A DNA stretch of 6,781 bases from Euryarchaeota archaeon UBA220 (GTDB taxonomy: Archaea > Thermoplasmatota > Poseidoniia > Poseidoniales > Thalassarchaeaceae): positions 1 to 6,781 of the forward strand of contig DAON01000041.1 of assembly GCA_002501885.1 (NCBI GenBank). Direction: 5' to 3'. This document shows positions 1-5,784 of the stretch, piece by piece (within the stretch, counting starts at the first letter, position 1; every line of letters begins with the position of its first letter). The notes beneath the pieces were generated by a model. The model saw only the letters and a list, made by a program, of their open reading frames with translations, did no database searches and was not told the origin of the DNA. The translations under genes and the position numbers were made by a program.

Positions 1-21
1 AGGATTTGTTCGGGCCAGATC

Positions 22-585
22 TCACTCTAGATCCTCAGGTTGATTGACATTCCTAAGCATCTCAGCATCCTCAAGCAGAATCGAGTGTGGCATTTCTGCG
101 AACTGCAAGTGGAGGGGCCTACGATCACCAGAAACAAGTCTACTGAGAACTAACTCCGGCCTAACTAAAGCTAGTAGTGGATGGTTCCAGACACCATCAC
201 TCGGCATGACTAGAGTGTCCGAGGAAGCCAACGCATCCTCGAGTGATAAGAATAGACTCGATTCCACCCAAGGAACATCTACAGGAGCGAGCTGAATGGT
301 CTCTGACTCAACCAATGGATCTTCAAAAGCCTCCACTAACGCTTCGATTGGGCCAGAATGAGGCTCGGCATCCAATACCCATTCGACCTCTATCTGCGAA
401 TCGATGACTGCGCCATAAGATTCGACATCCTCGGGCTCGGCTACCGCGATTCGAATCGGCTCACGACCTGCCTCCGCTAGAGCCATCGCAATACGACCGA
501 TACAAGCCTCTCCATCAATTTCTATCAGCGCCTTATCTCGACCCATTCTCGATGAGCGCCCTCCAGCGAGTATCAATGATCTCAT
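22..585 (-). CDS. mobA: Molybdenum cofactor guanylyltransferase (MobA family)
   Basis: The product (187 aa) is a predicted cytoplasmic nucleotidyltransferase that attaches GMP from GTP to molybdopterin-bound molybdenum, giving the guanine dinucleotide cofactor. Seen: an N-terminal LAGGRSSRMGRDKA motif (residues 6-19), the signature of the MobA/GlmU/IspD nucleotidyltransferase fold; Lys18 as the expected phosphate-binding lysine; LD at 71-72 followed by SGP at 77-79, the usual guanine/substrate region; Asp103 in PVDVP, matching the metal-binding aspartate of the family; and a C-terminal NVNQPEDLE (179-187) like the family's NINTPEDL ending. Length is normal for MobA. The start at 585 was chosen because the family begins almost directly with the LAGG strand, and because a GGTGA ribosome-binding site lies 4-5 bases upstream, overlapping the previous stop. 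In-frame ATGs at 603 and 621 would add an unconserved tail inside the neighbouring gene. It is the last gene of a four-gene leftward cluster. No other cofactor-synthesis gene is in view. A related nucleotidyltransferase with another substrate is possible but less likely. Confidence 0.88.
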   Translation of the reverse strand: MRSLILAGGRSSRMGRDKALIEIDGEACIGRIAMALAEAGREPIRIAVAEPEDVESYGAVIDSQIEVEWVLDAEPHSGPIEALVEAFEDPLVESETIQLAPVDVPWVESSLFLSLEDALASSDTLVMPSDGVWNHPLLALVRPELVLSRLVSGDRRPLHLQFAEMPHSILLEDAEMLRNVNQPEDLE

Positions 586-589
586 ACAA

Positions 590-594
590 TCACC
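590..594 (-). promoter_or_regulatory. Ribosome-binding site of mobA, overlapping the upstream stop codon
   Basis: On the minus strand GGTGA ends 4 bases before the ATG at 585, and its TGA is the stop codon of the 69-residue upstream gene. This fixes the MobA start at 585 and suggests translational coupling between the two genes. Confidence 0.55.
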
Positions 595-799
595 GAAGCT
601 CATCAAGTCGACGTAGTGCATGCTGAATTTCGTCCATTAAGTCCAAAGAGCGATTCAACAATGCGGCCCGATCTTTCCTGGAGCGCTTACTTTCCATCCA
701 TCGCATTAACTGTCGAATATCCTGGGCATCGCGCTGAATGGTCCATTCCAGAACCTGCTCTGCAATCGGATCATCCGAGGGTAGCAGACGACTACTCAT
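590..799 (-). CDS. Small helical protein of unknown function (69 aa)
   Basis: I do not recognise a family. The product is 69 residues, highly charged, and looks entirely alpha-helical from about residue 10 to the end. Arg/Asp/Glu-rich stretches (such as RQLMRWMESKRSRKDRAA near residues 29-46) alternate with leucines, which fits a short helical hairpin or coiled coil. It has no cysteine, no signal peptide and no membrane segment, so a soluble binding or regulatory role is possible, but that is inference only. Support for it being real: a GGAG ribosome-binding site (805-808) lies 5 bases before the ATG, its stop overlaps the mobA ribosome-binding site, it fills almost exactly the gap between two likely genes, and the codons look like those of its neighbours. 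It lies 32 bases downstream of the 216-residue gene in the same operon. Confidence 0.65.
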   Translation of the reverse strand: MSSRLLPSDDPIAEQVLEWTIQRDAQDIRQLMRWMESKRSRKDRAALLNRSLDLMDEIQHALRRLDELR

Positions 800-831
800 A
801 CTCTCTCCGCTTTAGTCAACAAACATCAGTA

Positions 832-1482
832 CTACGCTTGCGATGAATCCATCCTGTCCATTATTCTACCAATCAATGAATCTCCGTCTGGAATCTCGAC
901 AGTACCTAGGGCATCAACCACCTCTTCACTCGGACTTTGTCCTTTGAGTGAGCCCGCATGTACCACCAATATTGCAAGATGACCATCTACTCGCCTAGCC
1001 TTACACCAATCAATTACGATATCATCGGCAGGAATTTCACGGCCTGCCCGGATTAATTCCTCAATACTCAGCAACAAGGCTTCTGCAGGCTCAGAATCCC
1101 GAATTGAAGAGGAAAGTACCTGCCAAGGATTCGTGCCTAGTGAAGCATGATCCAGATTGGCTAGTAGCAAGGCTGCGAGAGCAACATCCTCGCGTCCATG
1201 GCGTGTCCAAAGACGATCGACCAAACGCAGGAGAGTTCGCTGATTACCCGACGCTCCGGTCAGCAGCCACGAAGCCAATCTCCGAAGCATCTCATCGGGT
1301 GTTCCGAGGTGAAACTCGTATCCTGCGGATTCACCCAATCGGTCAGTACTCGATTTCATTATCAGAGCGGGAACCCCAATGGGGTATGCCTCGCGAACCA
1401 TCTTGGCTAGTTTTCGGTCTGAGTTGTGGATTCGTAGAGGTTGAGAATCCAGGAATCCGTCAAGCGACTCGGTCTGGGCCAT
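832..1482 (-). CDS. Uncharacterised alpha-helical protein, possibly HEAT-repeat-like (216 aa)
   Basis: I cannot assign a function. The product is 216 residues, soluble, without signal peptide or membrane segment. After a polar N-terminal part (1-60) it appears to be a run of amphipathic helices: around 63-76 (EMLRRLASWLLTG), 81-93, 96-110 (GREDVALAALLLANLD), 120-137, 145-153 and 158-167. This spacing resembles stacked helical repeats, and the pattern of a tryptophan-containing helix followed by RED-VALAALLL loosely recalls HEAT or AlkD-like DNA alkylation repair proteins. That likeness is weak and not a call. The start at 1482 (MAQTESL) was chosen because GAGGT lies 4 bases upstream and overlaps the TerB-gene stop. 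An ATG at 1575 would extend the protein 31 residues into the neighbouring gene with a poor, Ser/Thr/Arg-rich sequence. The gene is second in the leftward cluster, 7 bases after the TerB-like gene, so the two products may work together. Confidence 0.72.
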   Translation of the reverse strand: MAQTESLDGFLDSQPLRIHNSDRKLAKMVREAYPIGVPALIMKSSTDRLGESAGYEFHLGTPDEMLRRLASWLLTGASGNQRTLLRLVDRLWTRHGREDVALAALLLANLDHASLGTNPWQVLSSSIRDSEPAEALLLSIEELIRAGREIPADDIVIDWCKARRVDGHLAILVVHAGSLKGQSPSEEVVDALGTVEIPDGDSLIGRIMDRMDSSQA

Positions 1483-1486
1483 ACGA

Positions 1487-1491
1487 ACCTC
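1487..1491 (-). promoter_or_regulatory. Ribosome-binding site of the 216-aa gene
   Basis: Read on the minus strand, GAGGT lies 4 bases before the ATG at 1482 and overlaps the TGA stop (1490-1492) of the TerB-like gene. It decides the start in favour of 1482 and suggests coupled translation. Confidence 0.55.
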
Positions 1492-1960
1492 AAATCTGAA
1501 TTCCAATCCGGTCGAAGATACCACCAATCTTCTCCATAGTGTCGTCGAGACGCATGCGGAAATCCTGCAATACATTACGATGAATTGTCTGTTCCAGCTG
1601 ACGGTCTAGACTGCGAGTGATAGCCCGATGCTCTGCATCACTAATCTGGAAAGCCTTACGCAAATAGGCCACCATCATTAGTTCATCCTCAGATCTGTCA
1701 GTATGAATCAGCACGGCCTCTAATACCTGCTCATACACCATCATCTTCTCCTGATCACCTAATTCTCTGCCACCCACGAGTTGTTCCGTATTCTCAACCA
1801 CTGAGTCATACACCATTCGTGGCTCATTCTCTTCCAATCTGAGTACATGCGCTAATTTGACCAGAAGCCGCTTTTCACCATTCGATAGATGACCGTCACG
1901 CAGGGCCAACCTTGTGGCCCCACGGAAGACCTCCAGACAATCCCCAATACCCGCCTCCAT
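1490..1960 (-). CDS. TerB-like domain protein (156 aa)
   Basis: This is a small, soluble, all-helical protein with the pattern of the TerB / co-chaperone DjlA N-terminal superfamily. Residues 21-46 (RDGHLSNGEKRLLVKLAHVL followed by RLEENE) show the typical acidic D-G-x-hydrophobic turn, a Glu at the start of the next helix, then a second acidic turn. A second, more degenerate copy lies at about 87-114 (TDRSEDELMMVAYLRKAF, then SDAEHRAI). The two halves fit one TerB domain of paired helical motifs. TerB proteins bind metal through such acidic residues and usually act as partners of membrane-associated stress complexes. No other tellurite-resistance gene is here, so tellurite resistance should not be inferred. 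Residues 115-156 form an extra helical tail. No in-frame ATG lies upstream before a stop, so the start is well fixed. It is the first gene of the leftward cluster, with a TATA-like element about 40 bases upstream. Confidence 0.72.
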   Translation of the reverse strand: MEAGIGDCLEVFRGATRLALRDGHLSNGEKRLLVKLAHVLRLEENEPRMVYDSVVENTEQLVGGRELGDQEKMMVYEQVLEAVLIHTDRSEDELMMVAYLRKAFQISDAEHRAITRSLDRQLEQTIHRNVLQDFRMRLDDTMEKIGGIFDRIGIQI

Positions 1961-1998
1961 GCAATGCGATTGACGCCGAGTACCTTAATTCCTCGCGA

Positions 1999-2010
1999 AC
2001 ATATACTATC
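1999..2010. promoter_or_regulatory. Candidate archaeal TATA element, possibly serving both directions
   Basis: The only good A/T-rich TATA-like run in the divergent region is ACATATACTATC (plus strand). Read rightwards it is preceded by CGCGAA, resembling a purine-rich BRE, and would place transcription start near 2028-2032. Read leftwards it is GATAGTATATGT and would start transcripts near 1975-1980, giving the TerB gene a leader of about 18 bases. The TATA core is nearly symmetrical, so shared use is possible. Positions are estimated from the usual 25-base TATA-to-start spacing, not observed. Confidence 0.45.
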
Positions 2011-2020
2011 GACAATAGTC

Positions 2021-2039
2021 CGCTACCCAAACAGTAGCG
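2021..2039. repeat. Perfect 6-bp dyad, possible operator
   Basis: CGCTAC, seven bases, then GTAGCG form a perfect inverted repeat. It lies 11 bases to the right of the TATA-like element and would straddle the predicted start of dnaG transcription. That position would suit a dimeric DNA-binding regulator; alternatively it is the first hairpin of the leader RNA. The choice cannot be made from sequence alone. Confidence 0.45.
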
Positions 2040-2040
2040 T

Positions 2041-2170
2041 TCATCAAGGGCCCCCGGGTCGCACGGACTGCAGGTACTCTGCCACACTCGCGGGCGTTTT
2101 GCGCCCATCCACCGAACCGCCAACAGGCGAAAACCGGGAGCGAGGCCCCGAAAGTGGGGCCGAGAGCCTA
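2041..2170 (+). promoter_or_regulatory. Candidate structured 5' leader RNA of dnaG (or unannotated small RNA)
   Basis: This segment is about 67% GC, above the roughly 50% of most flanking sequence, and does not code convincingly. It contains local inverted repeats: GCAG/CUGC (2070-2073 with 2079-2082), GGGCG/CGCCC around UUUUG (2092-2096 with 2102-2106), CGCC/GGCG around AACA (2118-2121 with 2126-2129), and GGCCCC/GGGGCC (2144-2149 with 2156-2161). Longer-range options also exist: CCCGG 2053-2057 with CCGGG 2134-2138, and GGCCCC 2049-2054 with GGGGCC 2156-2161. The last competes with the local 3' hairpin, so two mutually exclusive folds are possible. I compared it mentally with RNase P RNA, SRP RNA, 5S rRNA, tRNA and the fluoride riboswitch and found no match. 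Direction is inferred from the dnaG ribosome-binding site directly downstream. Confidence 0.45.
2140..2167 (+). promoter_or_regulatory. Strong hairpin flanked by tandem GA steps, just upstream of the dnaG ribosome-binding site
   Basis: GGCCCC (2144-2149), a GAAAGU loop and GGGGCC (2156-2161) give a 6-bp all-G/C stem. Directly outside the stem both strands read GA (2142-2143 and 2162-2163), allowing two sheared G-A pairs, and GC at 2140-2141 can pair with GC at 2166-2167 across a two-base bulge. This resembles, but does not fully match, a kink-turn of the kind bound by archaeal L7Ae. It ends 3 bases before the Shine-Dalgarno sequence, so its state could affect ribosome access. Confidence 0.4.
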
Positions 2171-2175
2171 AGGAG
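2171..2175 (+). promoter_or_regulatory. Shine-Dalgarno sequence of dnaG
   Basis: AGGAG lies 8 bases before the ATG at 2184, the clearest ribosome-binding site in the window. It supports this start and implies that dnaG is translated from a leadered mRNA. Confidence 0.75.
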
Positions 2176-2183
2176 AATATACA

Positions 2184-3350
2184 ATGACAAATGAAGGAAA
2201 ATATGTGATACACGCGACTATCCGCACTGACGGAACGGTCGCACGCAAGGACGTCGTGGGAGCGATTTTCGGCCAGACCGAGGGATTACTCGGTGAGGAG
2301 CTACAACTACGCAAGTTGCAGCGAACCGGAAGAATCGGCCATGTTGACGTCATACTTCACCAGCATAAGGGCAAAGTCAACGGAGAGATTCAACTCTCTT
2401 CTTCAATTGACCAAGTCAGTACCGCGGTGATTGGCGCAGCATTGGAGACAATCGACAGGATTGGTCCATGCAAGTCGGTCATTAAGGTGAAGCAAATCGA
2501 GAATATCCGATCAGCCAAGAAGGACACAGTAATCGACAGAGCCAAAGAACTCCTACTCGATATTGTCAACTCTGGAGCAGATGAGTCGAAGAACATCTTA
2601 GATGAGGTTCGCTCGGTTCTGAATCTGGAGAAGGAATCGGAATACAAAGGAATGACCGCAGGACCAAATGTCAGCGGGTCTGAGGCGATTATAATCGTCG
2701 AAGGGCGCAACGATGTTAGGAACCTGCTAAAGTACGATATCAAGAACGCCATTGCGACCATGGGATCGGGAATCAAGCCAGAGCTCGCTGAGCTCGCCAA
2801 GGGCAAGAAAACGGTGACCGCATTCCTAGATGGTGACCGAGGTGGAAAACTACTGCTCATGGAGATTAGTGGTTCACTCGGAAACAACCTGACACATGTT
2901 GCTTTTGCACCGACCAGTAGAGAGGTTGAACACCTTGAGATGAAGGTCGTCACGAAAGCACTTGCTCAGAAGGAGACCGCCGGCAAAGTCGTCGCTCGAA
3001 TCCAGAAGGAAATCAAAATCGACGACGACCGATCTGTCGGCCGCGGCCAAGAAGCACTTGAGACACCCGATGAAGTCAAGGCCTGGGCAGGAATGCTCGA
3101 CGGCCTGAAGCGCAACCAAGCTGTTATCGTCCATGCTGACGGAACTGGCTCGGACCCAATCGGGGCTCGAAGTCTTGAGAACGCGTTGAACTCCTCTGAG
3201 AATGCTCAGGGGTTGGTGTTTGCTGGCAAGGTCACTGCACGAATCTTCGATCTGGCTTCTGGAGCCGGTATCGAGAATGTGCTTGGGACCTCAGTAGGAA
3301 CAGTCACCCGAAAGGGCGGCGTACAGGCATACTCAACAGAGAATATCTGA
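2184..3350 (+). CDS. dnaG: Archaeal-type DnaG primase / exosome subunit
   Basis: The product (388 aa) is the archaeal DnaG homologue. In studied archaea it is a stable subunit of the RNA-degrading exosome, where it helps bind adenine-rich RNA; primer synthesis has also been reported for some. Domains seen: a conserved N-terminal region (1-60, with KYVIHATIRTDGTVARKDVV and GAIFGQTEGLLGEEL), a helical linker, then a TOPRIM domain at about 166-245. The catalytic-type Glu173 sits in VEGRNDV and the metal-binding Asp216/Asp218 in FLDGDRGG. A helical segment (VEHLEMKVVTKALAQK, 248-263) and a C-terminal domain (about 343-388, GKVTARIFDLASGAGIENVLGT) follow. It lacks the bacterial zinc-binding and DnaB-interaction domains. 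Length is at the short end of the archaeal family (about 400-450 aa). The start is supported by AGGAG 8 bases upstream and by conservation from the first strand. It leads the rightward cluster behind a GC-rich structured leader. Family assignment is very secure; whether it primes DNA here is unknown. Confidence 0.96.
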   Translation: MTNEGKYVIHATIRTDGTVARKDVVGAIFGQTEGLLGEELQLRKLQRTGRIGHVDVILHQHKGKVNGEIQLSSSIDQVSTAVIGAALETIDRIGPCKSVIKVKQIENIRSAKKDTVIDRAKELLLDIVNSGADESKNILDEVRSVLNLEKESEYKGMTAGPNVSGSEAIIIVEGRNDVRNLLKYDIKNAIATMGSGIKPELAELAKGKKTVTAFLDGDRGGKLLLMEISGSLGNNLTHVAFAPTSREVEHLEMKVVTKALAQKETAGKVVARIQKEIKIDDDRSVGRGQEALETPDEVKAWAGMLDGLKRNQAVIVHADGTGSDPIGARSLENALNSSENAQGLVFAGKVTARIFDLASGAGIENVLGTSVGTVTRKGGVQAYSTENI

Positions 3351-3370
3351 TACGGAAACACCGGTCTTTC

Positions 3371-3389
3371 GGCGGGACATAGTCCCGCC
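3371..3389 (+). repeat. Perfect 8-bp hairpin between dnaG and the TPR gene
   Basis: GGCGGGAC, loop ATA, GTCCCGCC form a perfect 8-bp stem, 20 bases after the dnaG stop. No T-run follows, so it is not a classical intrinsic terminator. A 3' stability element, a processing site or an operator for the next gene are all possible. The rest of 3351-3457 holds no further recognisable signal. Confidence 0.55.
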
Positions 3390-3457
3390 TACAATGGCCG
3401 CATCAACCTTTGAATCCGCAGAAGCCATCAAAAGTCGCGCAGTTCCGCTGCGGCCGG

Positions 3458-5758
3458 ATGGAAAACATCACAATGGGTGTTCTAGCACTCTACGCCCTTC
3501 TGGGCATAGCCCTACTCACCCTGTGGCTCAGACACCAAGCGGTACTGCGTCAGCGCGAGAGGATGAGAGAGAAGATGGGCGCCCTTCAGGGCGATTTATC
3601 GTACACTTCCCAACGACTCGACCTACTGTCAAGAGGAGTGGATACAGTACTCAGTGAGACTCCTGAGGTTCAGGGACTACTAGATGCTCACAAATCTCTT
3701 GAGTCGGCAGAAGACCTTCTCTTCCAACAGGGAATCAACATCAGCTCCAACGAGGCAGTGGCTATTGCAACCCATGCTGCTCGTACTATACTATCCCATT
3801 ATCCTGGTCTAGCTGATGATAATGGTAACAAAGAAGTCGTACCCGGCCTACTTCCTCTGGTAGAGCGACTGGATTCTATACTCAATGAATCGGAGATGCA
3901 ATCTGAAGATTTAGAATTGAACGGAGAGGAACATCGCAGAATGGGCGAACTATTCCATGCAGTCGATCGCAAGATGCGAGCATCTGACTTCTACCAGAGA
4001 GCTCACTATCTGAGCGCCGAGGACGCAGATGCACTACGCTCACTAGCCGCGATTCACCGCGAAGAGGGAGATATCGAGGCGCTGGATAGAACACTTGAGA
4101 GACTCCTAGCGGTGGAACCCGACGAAGCTGCTGTTCTCAAGGAACAGGCGTTGTTATTGGCAGGAACCGACGATGAGAGGACAGAACGCAACAAACTCAG
4201 GCTCGAGGCCATTGGCGTTGAGTTTGATACAACCCTAGCTCAAACCGATATTTCAGAAATAGTGCACAGGGCCAGGGAAGTCAACGCAGAGATTGACCCG
4301 ACAAAAATCGATCCGGAAACATCCTCAGGTTGGCTCGATAAAGCAGCAAGACTCTTGCTAATTGGAGAGATTCAAGTAGCTTTAGAATCTGTTGAGAAGG
4401 CAATAGAAACAAATCCTGACAACGGCGAGGCATGGTTGCTTCAAGCCAAACTACTCTCGGCAGATGAGGAGAGGACAAAGGAGGCATTACAGAGTATTCG
4501 CAGGGCGACAGCACTCGGAGAATATGGTGTACTACTGGAGTCAGAGGTTTTCGAGAACACCGGTAGACTGGACGCGGCTAGGGCCGTACTAGAAGAGCGC
4601 CTAGAGACCAACCCAGAAGACACTGAGGCTAGGGCCAGACTGAGCCTAATTCTACTGAGAGCAGGCTCCCCAGACTGGTCCCGCAAGGTCCTCGATGAAG
4701 CACCCTCTGAGGCTTGGGATAGCGCTGCAATGCATGTCATGGATGGCAGACTACACTTACTTGAGTCAGAGAATGAGAGAGACAGTACAGGCAACCACGA
4801 TCAGATAATCCTACTAGATGCAATGGTTGCATTCGACGCTGCTATAGAAAGAGACAGAGAGAGCGGGCTTGCATGGCTAGGAAGGGCTAGAGCACTTCGC
4901 TACCAAGGAGCCCCCAATGAGGCAGAAGTCGCATTGACTAGAGCCCGCAGACTAGTCCCTGAGCACCCATCAATACCGCTTGAAGAGGCCCAACTCTGTC
5001 TCGACCTCGGAAAACTTGAGCAGGCAGACACACTAATCGCTGAGGCAGCCACTCTACTCAATGACCACAACTCAATCCCGTTTGTAAGAGGGCTAATTGC
5101 AGCTCGCCAGAACAGACTCACCGAAGCTATCTCACTATTTTCCAGGGTCATTGCTACTGAACCCAAACATGTTCGTGCCAGACTCAACCGCTGCTCAGCA
5201 TTACTACTGAAGGGAGATCTAGCATCAGCACTCGATGATGCTGATCACTTAGTTTCCGCATATCCAGAACTCAACATCGCTCGATTAAGGAGGGCAGAGA
5301 TTCAGATGAGCAATGGCGACTGGGAAGATGCCGAGACCGAACTCCGAACACTACTGGAGTACAAGCCCGAGCACACGATGGCCTTAGTCCATCTCGGAAC
5401 ATGTCTGATTGCAAGAGGCAGACCAGAGCAGGCAGAGAAACCACTTAACTCAGCTCTTCAAATCGACTCATCTCATTCGGATGCATGGTACCAGCGTGGT
5501 TTGCTATACCTCGACTTCGGTAGGATTGAGGATGCCAAGCAAGATTTCGAGAACGCCGCTGCAAACGACCCTCATCACATCGATGCTAGACTCAGGATTG
5601 CTGCAATACTACATGAAACAGCTGAGAGTAAAGACGCTGCAGCGGCTTGGAGAAAGGTACTCGATGTTGATCCAGAACACCGCTTGGCTCGCCGCAGGCT
5701 AGAGGAATGCAAAGGCACGGTGGAGCCACCCAGTACAGGACCGCAGGCAGAGAGTTGA
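3458..5758 (+). CDS. Membrane-anchored TPR-repeat protein
   Basis: This large protein (766 aa) has one N-terminal transmembrane helix (about 6-24, MGVLALYALLGIALLTLWL). A strongly basic stretch follows (RHQAVLRQRERMREK, 25-39), so by the positive-inside rule the remaining protein is probably cytoplasmic. Residues 25-90 look coiled-coil-like. Tetratricopeptide repeats then cover most of 157-745. Clear ones are near 176-220, 290-320, 321-352, 470-500, 536-568, 603-636, 637-670, 671-704 and 705-740, with typical W/Y-LGRA-L, A---F--AI and PEH/PDN turns; others are degenerate. TPR arrays scaffold protein complexes, but no partner can be named. Start choice is uncertain: a TTG at 3410 and ATGs at 3458 and 3473 are all in frame. 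3458 or 3473 places the membrane helix at the N-terminus, as expected; neither has a strong ribosome-binding site. The gene is rich in CTA leucine codons and CTAG sites compared with dnaG. It lies 107 bases downstream of dnaG. Confidence 0.88.
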   Translation: MENITMGVLALYALLGIALLTLWLRHQAVLRQRERMREKMGALQGDLSYTSQRLDLLSRGVDTVLSETPEVQGLLDAHKSLESAEDLLFQQGINISSNEAVAIATHAARTILSHYPGLADDNGNKEVVPGLLPLVERLDSILNESEMQSEDLELNGEEHRRMGELFHAVDRKMRASDFYQRAHYLSAEDADALRSLAAIHREEGDIEALDRTLERLLAVEPDEAAVLKEQALLLAGTDDERTERNKLRLEAIGVEFDTTLAQTDISEIVHRAREVNAEIDPTKIDPETSSGWLDKAARLLLIGEIQVALESVEKAIETNPDNGEAWLLQAKLLSADEERTKEALQSIRRATALGEYGVLLESEVFENTGRLDAARAVLEERLETNPEDTEARARLSLILLRAGSPDWSRKVLDEAPSEAWDSAAMHVMDGRLHLLESENERDSTGNHDQIILLDAMVAFDAAIERDRESGLAWLGRARALRYQGAPNEAEVALTRARRLVPEHPSIPLEEAQLCLDLGKLEQADTLIAEAATLLNDHNSIPFVRGLIAARQNRLTEAISLFSRVIATEPKHVRARLNRCSALLLKGDLASALDDADHLVSAYPELNIARLRRAEIQMSNGDWEDAETELRTLLEYKPEHTMALVHLGTCLIARGRPEQAEKPLNSALQIDSSHSDAWYQRGLLYLDFGRIEDAKQDFENAAANDPHHIDARLRIAAILHETAESKDAAAAWRKVLDVDPEHRLARRRLEECKGTVEPPSTGPQAES

Positions 5759-5784
5759 ACTGCTTCCCATCCTCCCGACGACTC

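Larger units (their letters stand above)
1961..2183. other. Divergent intergenic region with promoters and a GC-rich structured segment
   Basis: No protein gene is supported here; a minus-strand open frame across it is low-complexity and uninterrupted only by chance. The left part (1961-2020) is of ordinary composition and carries the TATA-like element for one or both clusters. The right part (2041-2160) has 81 G or C in 120 bases (67.5%) and contains several hairpins. The final bases hold the dnaG ribosome-binding site. The region drives two divergent clusters and may also encode a leader RNA. Confidence 0.7.

Noticed and set aside
586..621. Upstream ATGs (603 and 621) for mobA
   Set aside because: The conserved LAGG strand follows ATG 585, which has its own ribosome-binding site; longer starts lie inside the preceding gene.
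1490..1960. Tellurite resistance operon
   Set aside because: Only a TerB-like fold is seen; none of the other ter genes is present.
2041..2170. Known structural RNA (tRNA, 5S, SRP, RNase P, box C/D)
   Set aside because: No T-loop or cloverleaf, no 5S core, no SRP S-domain or RNase P conserved motifs, and a minus-strand TGATGA (2041-2046) lacks a matching D box.
1896..2213. 105-residue minus-strand open frame across the divergent intergenic region
   Set aside because: It overlaps both dnaG and the TerB-like gene, has an unlikely composition and is best explained by GC-rich non-coding sequence.
3371..3389. Intrinsic terminator for dnaG
   Set aside because: The stem is strong but is followed by TACAATGG, not a T-run.
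3410..3457. TTG-initiated extension of the TPR protein (16 extra residues)
   Set aside because: It would put a polar, unlikely tail before the membrane helix, uses a rare start codon and has no ribosome-binding site; ATG 3458 or 3473 fits better.
3394..3657. 87-residue plus-strand open frame starting at ATG 3394
   Set aside because: It overlaps the start of the TPR gene in another frame, has no recognisable fold or motif and no good ribosome-binding site.
5707..5784. Longer start of the thioredoxin-fold gene at ATG 5707
   Set aside because: The added residues lie inside the TPR gene and do not resemble the family; ATG 5785 begins just before the conserved entry strand.
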